Source: Chara braunii (taxonomy: Eukaryota; Streptophyta; Charophyceae; Charales; Characeae). Taken from it: 60,791 nt of DNA. Location of the stretch: assembly GCA_003427395.1 (NCBI GenBank), contig BFEA01000255.1, positions 1,264,104 to 1,324,894 of the forward strand, read 5' to 3'. The notes under the pieces are model-generated. The model did no database searches and was not told where the DNA came from. It saw only the letters and a program-made list of their open reading frames with translations. Shown here piece after piece: positions 24,821-35,545 of the stretch (position 1 is the stretch's first letter; every line of letters begins with the position of its first letter). The position numbers were made by a program, and so were the translations under genes.

Positions 24821-25375
24821 GGCACAGATAAAAGTTCGAGCTTTCTACCACTAGGAAGGAAAAGGCGTGGCCTTGAGGCAAGGCGTGGTGCGTACTGTGG
24901 TTGTGAGTGAAGTCGAGCTCTTTGTATGGTGAGTGATTGCGCCTCGGTGACCATGGGTACGGGTGCAGACCAAGATATGGGCTTGGGGCATTTTGGTACG
25001 CTTGCGTACGACGTAGAAACCATTTTCGCGGTTGTTAGTCTTAGACTTGGGCTTAGCCCTATAGGTTACGACTTTGGACTGACAATACGGAAATTCGGGG
25101 ATCGAGGCCAGCAGCCGGCAGTGAAGGAGCGGAGGAGCGTCTTATGAAGGAAACTAAGGGGTCGAGGGTCCCACGGGACTATCCCTCTTAGTTTTGCCAG
25201 GGAGTTCAATCGTGGGACCGATGGGCAGGACCGAGGGCAGGGTTCCGACGGTCCTTTCCCTCCCCTCGTCGCCTTTTCTATTTTCTAATGTTTATTTTTA
25301 TTTATTCTTATTTTATTTATTTCGTCCCATTTTTGGGGACGCATCCCGGTACAAGTGTCGGGGCCAGCGTAGGTA

Positions 25376-25510
25376 CCATCTGGCCAATTTCAATTGGAAC
25401 ACCCGTGAACTGTTGAAGTACAGACCCAAGTTTGAATTCCAATACAAGCAGACGTGGAAAATACTACAATTTCCAAGTGCCAAGGCCCAGTTGGTCCGAT
25501 AATGGTAAGT
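25376..25510 (+). mobile_element. SINE-like copy 4
   Basis: Aligns with copy 3 (4859): TTTCAATTGGAACACCCGTG, AACTGTTGAAGTACAG, AAGTTTGAATTCC, then AAGCAGACGTGG and a GCCCAGTTGGTCC tail also seen in copy 2. The A box is degenerate. Confidence 0.55.
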
Positions 25511-25879
25511 TTAAGGTTGTGGCCCATACTACTTAAGGTCCGACCACGGTAGAGGTTTATCGGCTTATGTTTCGTGCATGCCGCTGTCGGACTGTCCGCC
25601 AGTTGGCGGTATAGCGGGCAGAAGCTGCGCTATTCCCGCTAGTTGTGGAAGTGAGAGGGCGAAGTTGGTGCGAGACTGACGAGGAAGAACATCACGAGAA
25701 AATAATTGTGGTAATAGAAAGAAGGAGAGAGCGGGGCGCTAGCGGAAAGGTGAGGTAGAAGAAGGGGGCCGACGGGTATGAACACGAGGAGGAAAAAGGG
25801 AATGGATCTGGATGCGGATCCACGCCAGATACAATCAGTGTAAGGGAGTGATAGGAAAATGGGCATGGGGGAACGAAGA

Positions 25880-26280
25880 ATGCGTAGCTCGGTCGGTTCT
25901 TATCGAAATCGAGCGGGAAGAACTGCTACCCGGGGGTTCCTTGCCACGACAGGAACAATGGTTATGTTAGATTTTGTGTTAGAATAGTGAGAGCGAAGTT
26001 TGTAGAGAGACGGGGTGCGTGGAGATGCCACGAAAGCGTCTATGGCGGGAGAGCAAAACGTGATCTTGCTCGATTCTTGATAGAATCGAGCGAAATAAAA
26101 TTCTAAATAGGGGATTTGGGCTATGACGACCTAGGATATGAGGTTAGGTTTAGGAGAAAATTACTATGAGGTGAACTAGTAGAGGAAAACGAAAGTGCGT
26201 GGAGGCGTCGGCGGAGTGGGTATGATGGTGTGAGCGGGGAGTTAGTATCTCGCTCGATTCTCTATGGAATGGAGAGAGAG
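25880..26280 (+). repeat. Class II hairpin units, F part 2
   Basis: Hairpins at 25887-25917, 26066-26094 (GCTCGATTCT/AGAATCGAGC, perfect) and 26250-26277, again about 180 bp apart, each followed by a GGGGGTTCC- or GGGGATTTGGG-like spacer. Confidence 0.75.
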
Positions 26281-26439
26281 AAGATGCGAAGTTGGGGCTT
26301 TGGGAAGGGGCGAGTATGTCGGTGAAGACGGATTTGAAGATGGGGAACCGAAACAGATGGTACGGTGTGAAGGAGTTGTGTGGAGGGGAAAGTACTAAAA
26401 AGAGGGGATATATCAGTCCGCGTTTCAGCGGTACATTCA

Positions 26440-27175
26440 TGCTGAATTTGGTCATCCTATCGATAGCAGTAGCGTGAGGGTCGCCGTGAGGTTGAAGACT
26501 TACCTGTTTAGGCAGAGCGACAAGGGGAGGAGAACTAATAGTGGAGTTTACGAGCCAGACTACAAGTTGGCATGTCGTTTAAGTCGCAGTGTATCTGTCC
26601 GAGGCCTAACGAGAGTTTCATTTCTGTTTTCCGTATTTTGATGGGTAATGGTTGCGCACTCATCGTCCTCGCCCTGCAAACTAAATCGTTCTTCATCGTT
26701 GCGACAGTCCGGATTGCCATCGAGTATTGCATAGCGTGGAGGTGGCCAATTTCCAAATTGGCACGCCCCCCCGCTGTGCTTATTCCAACAAGGGGCGCAA
26801 TTACAGTCGCCATTTCGTTCTGGGTGATCGTATTCATCGATGCAGCAATGTTCGTCACTCGCCAGTATTGTGGTTGAGTTTGGTTTCCGGAGTATGAACT
26901 CGGCCGTGTCTGAGACCGGGCACGTTTGAAGAAGTGAAAGGCGACTTACCTCGTGGCATGACTGAAGTACAGTGCATCCTTCCGCCTTAGCGGAACATTC
27001 ATTCGATTTTGCCCATCCTATCGATGGAAGAAGCGTGAGGCCAGCGGCAGGGTAGGGGACTTACTTGTTGGGCGGTGCGGTGCTCATCCTATCAGTGGAG
27101 GTAGCCTGAGGCAACAGTGAGGTTGGAGACTTACGTGTTAGGCGGGGCGCTGCTCATCTGGTGACTGAAATAACC
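26440..27175 (+). repeat. ~71-bp repeats with GACTTACCTGTT motif (LTR F)
   Basis: Units read CATCCTATCGATGGAAG, TAGCGTGAGGC, GTTGGAGACTTAC, TGTTAGGCGG. Two adjacent units lie at about 27016-27155. Partial copies are at 26450-26515 and at 24004-24130. The motif is the complement of a consensus 5' splice site (CAGGTAAGT), which may be chance. Confidence 0.6.
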
Positions 27176-27380
27176 TCTTTCTATCTCTCGTGCGTGAGCG
27201 GCGACGTTGGCATTTGGCAACTCGTTGGTCCACACTCACAGCGGGATATCTTTTATCTGTCTGCCGCAACCACCTAGGCTGGTAGCCTTGCGAGTTCTAC
27301 TGTAGAGGGGAGAACCTGGCCGGGACGCCAGACCAGATGCATTAAGGAACAAGGTTCGATAACGCATGCACACACACACG

Positions 27381-27608
<228 letters not shown>

Positions 27609-28779
27609 CACCGACTAGGTTGAGTGGAGTCGGGCGAGCGGCTTTGCGCCCGGATGCGTTGCACTTGACCAGGTTCAGGTAACAAATCCAGTCTCATTTG
27701 CTAGATATGGGCGTTATAGAACAAGGGAGGAGTACAGTTCAAAGGTGAGACCACTACTGCTGCTATACACGGTATCGAGTATCGCCCAGATACCTTGCTG
27801 GTGCGGGCAGTTGCCGTAAGTTGCTGCTCAGAGCGCTGTGACCTTGCTGTTGTTAGGATCACCGGGCAGTGCAGCTGCCGGGCCTTGCCATGCATTGTTA
27901 TGCGCACAATGCCCGACTGTGTTTTTCTGAGTCCAAGTTGCTGGTTTTTGTTGAGTTATACGTGGTGCATTGTTGCGCCTTTGCTGTGTGGCGCCATGTT
28001 TTACTTTATTTGACATTGCGTAATACTGTGGAGACTTGATGCTACGCACGGAAGCTGCGTCTACACCTTCACCTTGAATAGAGCAAGGGAGGGCTATGCT
28101 CGATTTAAACGGGGCTTTTCTTGGTTGCGTGACTACAGTTTGGTCAGAGGGAAGTGTTGTGACTTTGGAGGAGAGATCAGACTCAGCAAGGGGTTCGGTG
28201 CTACGATTTGGAGGTCTGTCAGGGTGTTGTTTTTAACGTCCTGGTCACTGTTTGACCACTCTTGCTGCGTGTTCTTGGCCACCATTGTGGGGCCCTCAGA
28301 CGATTGAAGATTTCAAGGTCCTCTCCTGCGAGTTGAGTTTGTCCCTCTCCTGTACATCGAGCGTCTGAAACCCTTTCTTCTGCCTTTCTTAATCTAAGTT
28401 TAATCTAAGGTTACGAGAGGAAGGCAACAGGTGGGATCGCAACCCGTAGGACCGGAGTCAGACCTTCTGGGAGGTCAGCCCACCGATTGCGGGAGCTCTG
28501 CCGGAGCCCATATGGGTTTCTGGAGGCAGGGAACACTCGAGTATAACTTCGATTTACTCGTGTGATCCCGCTTTCCCCTAACTCTATTACCTTGCTGACT
28601 GAGATCATGATAAAGGCAATCTAATTTTTACTTTATTTTCAAAGCCATTGTGAACTGAAAGGAATGAATTTGTGAGGAAGTCAGATATTTGATCTGTTTG
28701 AATAAATAAAAGGAAAAAATGAGGAAGGCGGAAGGAAGGCGTTTTGCATGAGTTTGACCGGGTCAACCCAAGGCTGGAT

Positions 28780-30080
28780 CCCTCTAAGTTGAGTGGGTTT
28801 AGCGCTATGTTTTATTTTGTTTGTCGGGTTGAATGTGTGACCTTTTACGATTGGGCCTATCCTAAGTTGTACGGACCAGTCGCGGTTTCTTTTAAGGGTT
28901 TCTGAGCACAAGAACGAACACCCTACGTTGGGAAGACTTAGAATTCCGATGTTTCTTTTGGGTTGCTGAAAACAGAGCTGGGGGATATTCTAAGTTGCGT
29001 AGACCCAGTTCTGTGTATGTTTTCTTCTGAGGGGGACAAGGGCATAAGACTAAGCGTACTCCTAAGTTGGGGCAGCTTAGTCATGTGTTGTGAACTTAAT
29101 GGTCAACCAAAGTATAAAATTTGATACATATATTATATGACCTGATATTATCTGGCAGACCAGGCACCGTAAGTTGGGAAAGCCAGTCAGTAAGTCAGGT
29201 TTAGAACAAAAAGGGAAGAGAGACAAATGAATAATATAAAATGAAGGTAACCCGGACAGACTAAGCGTACCCTTAAGTTAGGGTGGTTCGGTCTTATGCT
29301 CGTGATAATACAAAAGGAGCAGAGAGTTAGTATAAATCTTCTTTTATTTTCTCTTTTAAACACAAGGCAAGGTCGGATGTCTCCCTAAGTTGGGTATGTC
29401 TGACCATCTTCCTTAGAAGAAAGAAAATTATAAAGTTTGTGCAAAGTATTTATGGTTGTTTGAAATGTTGTCACGGAGGCTAAGCGTACCCTTAAGTTGG
29501 GGCGGCTTAGTCATACGTCGTCTGTAACTTGTTTAGGCAGATCAGGCGTACCCTTAAGTTCGATCGGTTTGGTCGCATTACCTTATGTAACCTAAACCGT
29601 TTAGGCTAACCATGCGTACCCCTAAGTTGGGGCGGCCTAGCGATATGCCCTTGTTGTGGATGCTATGTAGGTTGGACATACGCTTAAGTTAGGGCGGTCT
29701 GACCATTCGTGGTTTGTGTTTGTTTAGGCAGGTTAGGCATACCCCTAAGTTGGGGAAGTCTAATCCTATGCCATACATAATTTTCGTTTACAGCTGACTA
29801 GGCATACCCCTAAGTTGGGGCAGTCTAGTCTTATGCCTCACGTCGTCAGTTAGACAGAAGTCAAACGTACCCCTAAGTTGGGGCGGTCTGGTCATATGCT
29901 TTATGTTCACAGTTTATATTAGGTTGGGCATACCCTTGAGTTGGGACAGTCTGGACATACGTTTTTGTCATGGAAGCTAGGCATACCCCTAAGTTGGGGC
30001 AGTCTAGTTGTGCGTACCCTATTTGTTTCACTTAGGCAGGCCGAGCGTAGCCCTAAGTTGAGGCGGTTTGATCCTATACC
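28780..30080 (+). repeat. Class I hairpin array in LTR B (~18 units, ~62-bp spacing at the 3' end)
   Basis: The core CGTACCCCTAAGTTGGGGCGG (with inner CCCC/GGGG pairing) is flanked by 7-8 nt stems that differ between units yet still pair. Examples: GGTCGGA/TCTGACC (29371/29399), GGCTAAGC/GCTTAGTC (29478/29505), GGTTGGAC/GTCTGACC (29670/29697), GACTAGGC/GTCTAGTC (29796/29823). Some pairs are G-T. No coding frame runs through it. Confidence 0.88.
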
Positions 30081-30439
30081 ATAGGAAAGGGGGTTACTGA
30101 GGGTCAAAAGAATTGAGAGATTAACGAACTATTTGAATTAAACTGATGTGAGACCGAGAGAGATGTTTGTTTATGCATGTTTGCGGACACTCGTCTATGA
30201 CATCTTTTTGATAGCTTAGTTGCTTTAGATGCTTGATGAGTGCTGGAGCTATAGGTAAGTAAGATGGATGATGAGAGGGAAGCTTGAGATATGATAGGAC
30301 TGACCTTATTGGAAGTTAGGACTAGTGATAGCTCATGATACCAACTTCAAAGGGAGATCGTGTAAACTATCTCCAGTTCTTAACTATCAAGTGAGTGTCA
30401 GAAGTTAGTCTCAAGGACAGTTGTGCTTTGTCTTTGCAT

Positions 30440-30640
30440 TTTTCAGCTTTATATAAATCTTGGCAGTCTCCTGTTCCTACGGGAAGCGCTGCCAAGTTTT
30501 TTACAGATCTGAAGAATTAGTCATTTTTTGAACACCTGAAAATTCTGAAAAGATATTTTTCCTACGGGAAGCGCGACCAAAATTTTGCAGAACTTGGAGA
30601 GTTAGATTATTTTATGCTATGAGAAATCTAAAGTTTCGCC
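30440..30640 (+). repeat. Class III UACG-hairpin units (LTR B)
   Basis: Two units with TTCC-TACG-GGAA hairpins (30474-30485 and 30559-30570) in a context ATAAATCTTGGCAG before and GCGCTGCCAAG after. Equivalent units occur in A, C, D and E. Confidence 0.75.
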
Positions 30641-31806
30641 CTATTTTGGGGAGATGATGCCAAAGTTCTTGATAACTTTTAAGAGAGGTAAGGTAGAGGT
30701 TAGTAGAGGAGCTGAGTTATAAGATGGAACATGTAATCTGTTTGATTTAAACATAATAGTGATTCTTTTGATATGTACTGTGATGCAGATCTACGTATAC
30801 GATTGAAGGCTTGACTCGTTCGGCCTGATCCTACAAAAGCTCATTCTTCTGTTATCGTTTGATAACATGTTGGTTTTCCGGCTCAACTCTAATTCATTCT
30901 CGTTACTCAACCTAAAGGCCTTAGCTTCTGTGGATTGAAATGTTTCTTTTGAGTTTTTACCCGGACTTTATTAAATGACCATTTAAAAAGGACTTAGTGC
31001 TTTATTTTGGAAGTTTGGACAAAGGTTGGGGTTTGTGTGGATAAGGCAAAGGGGTGTGAGTGCAGAGAGTGGTTGAAGTTGACCCCGTGTAGTGTGCTTT
31101 GTCGATGTGGATCTTTGATGTGATTGCATGTATGTTCTGTAAGTTGGATTCCAAACTTAGTTTTGCTTACGATCATATATTTTTGAAGGAAGTCACACCG
31201 TAATTGTGAGAGTGATCATTTCCTATCTCATAACTTTTATATCATGTTTTTTTTGTGCCCACGTGACCCATTGAGACCGTGTGTAGTGATTAAATAAGTT
31301 TAACCGATTGCTGTGTTAAAAGGTTATGGGTCGGACACTGAAGGGACTAGGAGACTTCTATTTTTGTGTATTTTAATTTTATTGTGGTGTAACGTGTAGT
31401 GAGTGGATTGCGTCCTAGTCGGCCGACAACGAGTCGTGCTTGGGACCTCAACCCCCCCATGCGTCGATTCACGTGGGGGTCTCATTGAAGGGCGTTGACC
31501 GCGCGTACCCCCTATGCTATAGCGGACGAGAAACGCCCTCGGTCGGGCTACCTCTGCGATTGCATACGAAAAACTTTCGTACATGGTTCAGTAGCTCGAC
31601 GGGGATACACCCACCCAAGGGATGGTGACAACTCTCGCGGGTGGAGGTGAGACGTTCCTCGCGTGGCCCTATCCTGTCGTAGGGGCAAGCGAGAGCTACG
31701 ACTGATGCACTCGGCTGAAACGGCAACCCGCACTCTACGACGAAGTCCTGCAAATCCTGCGTAACGCGGCCGGGAGGGTCCCCCTGCGGGACGGATGCGC
31801 TCGACA

Positions 31807-32460
31807 ACGTACTTGACCATGTTCTAGAGGCAGATTCATCCACGTTCATTTAAAAATCACGTTTTAGTTGAACAGTTGTGGTGTATGTCGTGATAGCTGC
31901 GACCCTATCCGGAGCATTCTCTCCGTGTTTGGTCCCGAGATGCTTGCCCCTGTGCTCTTCGGCGGGTCTTCGGGTTCGCCCCCTCGTGGTGGTCATGGTG
32001 TATCTCCCTGTGTTTTAGCTGGAGAATCGATTCTCAGAATATAAAGTGAATCTTCCCTTGGTCTCAAAGAAGATTCACTCCTCCTATACCTGATGTCTGA
32101 CGAACAGCGGTTAACGAGTGTGAGTTGTGCTCTGCAGATGAAAGGTAGGAACACTCACCTGAGCGCTGCATCTGGCCGAGGCCAACACTGGTTTCACTCA
32201 CAAGTCTAGCGATGCATCTGGTCGAGGCCAACAGTGGTTTCGCTCACAAGTCTTGGGCTGCAGGAGACGACTTCGTTGAGGTGAGCCTTCTCATATGTTG
32301 GGGCGGTGGTCTGCACGGTTGACGCTTGTGTATACTTTGGGTATTGCGGCGGACATCAGCAAGGTGTTTGTTGTTCGAAATTGGGATAGAGTAACACTGT
32401 AACCACGGTCTGAGCGCAGGACGCCGCTATGGAGGAAAGCTTGGTTTCACAAAGCGATGG
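31807..32460 (+). other. Junction between LTR B and LTR C
   Basis: After CGACA at 31806 there is no tRNA primer-site-like sequence. The start of copy C is uncertain; TGTCGTGATAG at 31889 is a candidate. A strong hairpin GTGAATCTTC/GAAGATTCAC lies near 32045-32082, like the GAATGTATCTTTCC-type hairpin at about 60377-60410 in copy G. A 43-bp direct repeat (GCATCTGG-CGAGGCCAACA) lies at about 32166-32254. Confidence 0.45.
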
Positions 32461-33517
32461 TTGAGCTTGTTGTTTGGACTCGGAGGAAACCTGTACAGCA
32501 GTATACCGCCTGCTGCCGCAACTGTGGGAGGTGCGTGTGTGAGCCAGATCTTTGGTGGTGGCAAGAGAATGCTTTCATTGACACTCGGGTTCGGTGTTTG
32601 GGTTCTCCGTTTGTATAATATCTATGCAGTTCTGCTTTGTGGATAGTGTTGGACTTCCTGGCTCTCAATGTGACTTCAAGCTACACCAAGAGAGGAGAAG
32701 GGGTGCGGTTGCCTGGGTAATTAAGGACACGAACAGTTGTTGCAGCTGGTTGGGAAAGCAACCGTTGTTGCTCCACTTGAGCTATCGCCACGCATAGTGG
32801 TAGTCCATCTGGATTTAGATTAGAGCGTAGAAGAGAGAGTGGGAGGTCTATTCAAACGTTGTACCTATTGGTTGTGCGAGGGCATTTCGGTTAAAGGGTA
32901 CCACATTCTGACTTTGGAGGAGTGGTCAAGTGAAGCAGGGAAGTCACCGCCCCGACTTGGAGGTTCGTCAGAGTGCTCCTGTTCTACGTCCGGTTGTGGT
33001 TTGACCATTCTGCTGCGATCCTTGGCTTCCATTGTGGGACCCTCAAAAGCATAAAGGAATCAAGGTCCTCTCACGCGAGTCTAACTACACCTCTCTTGTA
33101 CCTGAGCGACTCAATCTCTCTCCTTTTGCCCTTCTCACTCTCAGTCTAGTCTATTGGTTCAGAGAAGAAGGCGGCAGGCGGTATTGAAATCCGTAATCCG
33201 TGTCAAGACCTATGTGGGAGGTTCGCCCCACCGATTGCGGGAGCTCTGCCGGGGTTAAGGCTGGACCCTAGAGGCAGGGAACTATGAGGTAGGCCGAGAC
33301 AACTTCCCTTAGGATCCCGTATACCCCTATTTATACTACCCTTCATTTAGTTTGACCAAGTTTTGACTTTTTGTATATTTCCTTTACTTTAATTCAGAAC
33401 TTCAACTGAATCAGATAAATTTACTATGGTTCAAGTTGTTTAATTTCATTTTGCTTGAAAGGGAATCCAAAATGGTTGTTTGCGATGATTTGAATTGGGT
33501 TGGAGATGAGGTCCTCC

Positions 33518-34727
33518 TGACTGATCTGGTCGCTTTGCTAGCTTGCCTAAGGCATTGAAACAGGGCTGAAGATGAAATCCTCCTGACTGATCCGGTCGCT
33601 TTGCTCGTTTGCCTAAGACATTGAAATGGGGCTGGAGATGAGGTCCTCCTGACTGATTCGGTCGCTTTGCTTGTTTGCCTAAGACATTGAAATGAGGCTG
33701 GAGATGAGGTCCTCCTGACTGATCCGGTCGCTTTGCTCGTTTGCCTAAGATATTGAAATGGGGCTGGAGATGAGGTCCTCCTGACTGATCCGGTCGCTTT
33801 GCTCGTTTGCCTAAGATATTGAAATGGGGCTGGAGATGAAGTCCTCCTGACTGATCCGGTCGCTTTGCTCGTTTGCCTAAGACATTGAAATGGGGTTGGA
33901 GGTGAGGTCCTCGTGACTGATCCGACGACTTTGCTTGTTTGCCTAAGACATTGAAAGAGGGTTGGAGATGAGGTCCTCCTGACTGATCCGGTCGCTTTGC
34001 TCGTTTGCCTAAGACATTGAAATGGGGCTGGAGATGAGGTCCTCCTTACTGATTTGGTCGCTTTGCTCGTTTGCGTAAGACATTGAAATGAGGCTGGAGA
34101 TGAGGTTCTCCTAACTGATCCGACCGCTTTGCTTGTTTGCCTAAGACATTGAAATGGGGTTGGAGATGAGGTCCTCCTGACTGATTCGGTCGCTTTGCTC
34201 ATTTGCCTAATATATTGAAATGAGGCTGGAGATGAAGTCCTCCTAACTGATCCAGTCGCTTTGCTCGTTTGCTTTAGACATTGAAATGGGGTTGGAGGTG
34301 ATGTCCTCATGACTGATCCGGTGACTTTGCTTGTTTGCCTAAGACATTGAAATAGGGTTGGAGATGAGGTCCTCCTGACTGATCCGGTCGCTTTGCTCGT
34401 TTGCCTAAGACATTGAAACGAGGCTGGAGATGAGGTTCTCCTGTCTGATCTAGTCGTTTTGCTTGTTTGCCTAAGACAATGAAATGAGGCTGGAGATGAG
34501 GTTCTCCTAACTGATCTGGTCGCTTTGCTCGTTTGCCTAAGACAATGAAATGGGGCTGAAGACGAAGTCTTCATGACTGATCCGATCGCTTTGCTTGCTT
34601 GCCTACGACATTAAAATGAGGCTGGAGATTAGGTCTTCATAACTAACCCGGTCGCTTTGCTTGCTTGCCTAAGACATTGAAATGGGGTTGGGGATGAGGG
34701 TCTCCTTACTGATCTGGTCGCTTTGCT
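33518..34727. repeat. 66-bp minisatellite, 18 units plus a partial (LTR C)
   Basis: The unit contains TGACTGATCCGGTCGCTTTG, CTCGTTTGCCTAAGACATTG and GGGGCTGGAGATGAGGTCCTC. The period is exactly 66 bp, so a minus-strand open frame of 387 codons (34574-33411) arises with 22-residue repeats containing FQCLRQTSKATGSVRRTSSP. The periodicity is a multiple of three and the same unit family is not open in LTR A, so I treat the frame as a by-product of amplification. Other readings (an antisense repetitive peptide) cannot be excluded. Confidence 0.9.
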
Positions 34728-35169
34728 AAGTCAGTCAGTTTTTGCTTGTTGACAAAGGTCTGACTTTTCTCCATGTGAGAATAGTCCAAGCTAATGTGTT
34801 AAGGATTGCATGGGGTTTGTCTGAGAGGAACTTGAAAAATTAAGATTAACAAAATAAGATACAAGACTCATGTCTTTGTAGATCAGGACAAACGGGAGAT
34901 GAAAGTTTTTGGTGAACGAATCCTTGTTATCGAGATGGATGAATGAGTTGTTGACATGACATGCTTGCTAAGCAATGCCTTGTCCTTTTGTTCAAGCTCT
35001 GTCTGTTTTTGCTTCTTAGTAGGGTAGTCTGTTAGTATTCGCCACGTGCTGGAGTTATAAGAGTTAGTTAAATTCCTGCATTTTCTTAGTTAAGTTTATT
35101 CTACTGAGTTAAATTCCTGCATTTTCTTAGTTAAGTTTATTCTACTGAGTTCAAGTTCTCGTATTTTCT

Positions 35170-35545
35170 GGGATCATTTATTTACTTGGCTCTATATAAA
35201 TTTTGGAAAGTCACTTTTCCTACGGAAAGCGCTGCTGAAATTTTTACAAAACCAAGGAGTTGGTCAAATTTTAATTTTCAAAGTTCAAACTTTTGTCTGA
35301 GTTTCATATCTTGCACCGTTAAAATTTGGGAAACCTACTTTTCTAGGGGAGGTATTGCCCAAATGTTTACTAAATTAGGGAGTTAGACAAAAAATTGACT
35401 TTGGGAAGTCAAAATTATTTCTGAGTTTTATATTTAGCCTCGTATAAATTCCGAAAATGAATTTTTCCTACGCGAAGCACTGCCAAAATTTTCTTAAATT
35501 TGAAGAGTTAGATTATATTCTCGTAGGAGAAGTCTTGACGATCCA
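35170..35545 (+). repeat. Class III units (LTR C), about three
   Basis: Units such as TATAAATTTTGG, TTTTCCTACGGAAAGCGCTG, CAAGGAGTTGGTCAAATTTT repeated about every 125 bp with hairpin variants. Confidence 0.7.

Noticed and set aside
28780-30080. CRISPR-like array
   Set aside because: Spacing looks regular, but the units are self-complementary with covarying arms, inside an LTR, in a eukaryotic context and without cas genes.
33411-34574. 387-codon minus-strand protein gene
   Set aside because: Explained by the 66-bp minisatellite whose period is a multiple of three; listed as repeat and kept as a finding.
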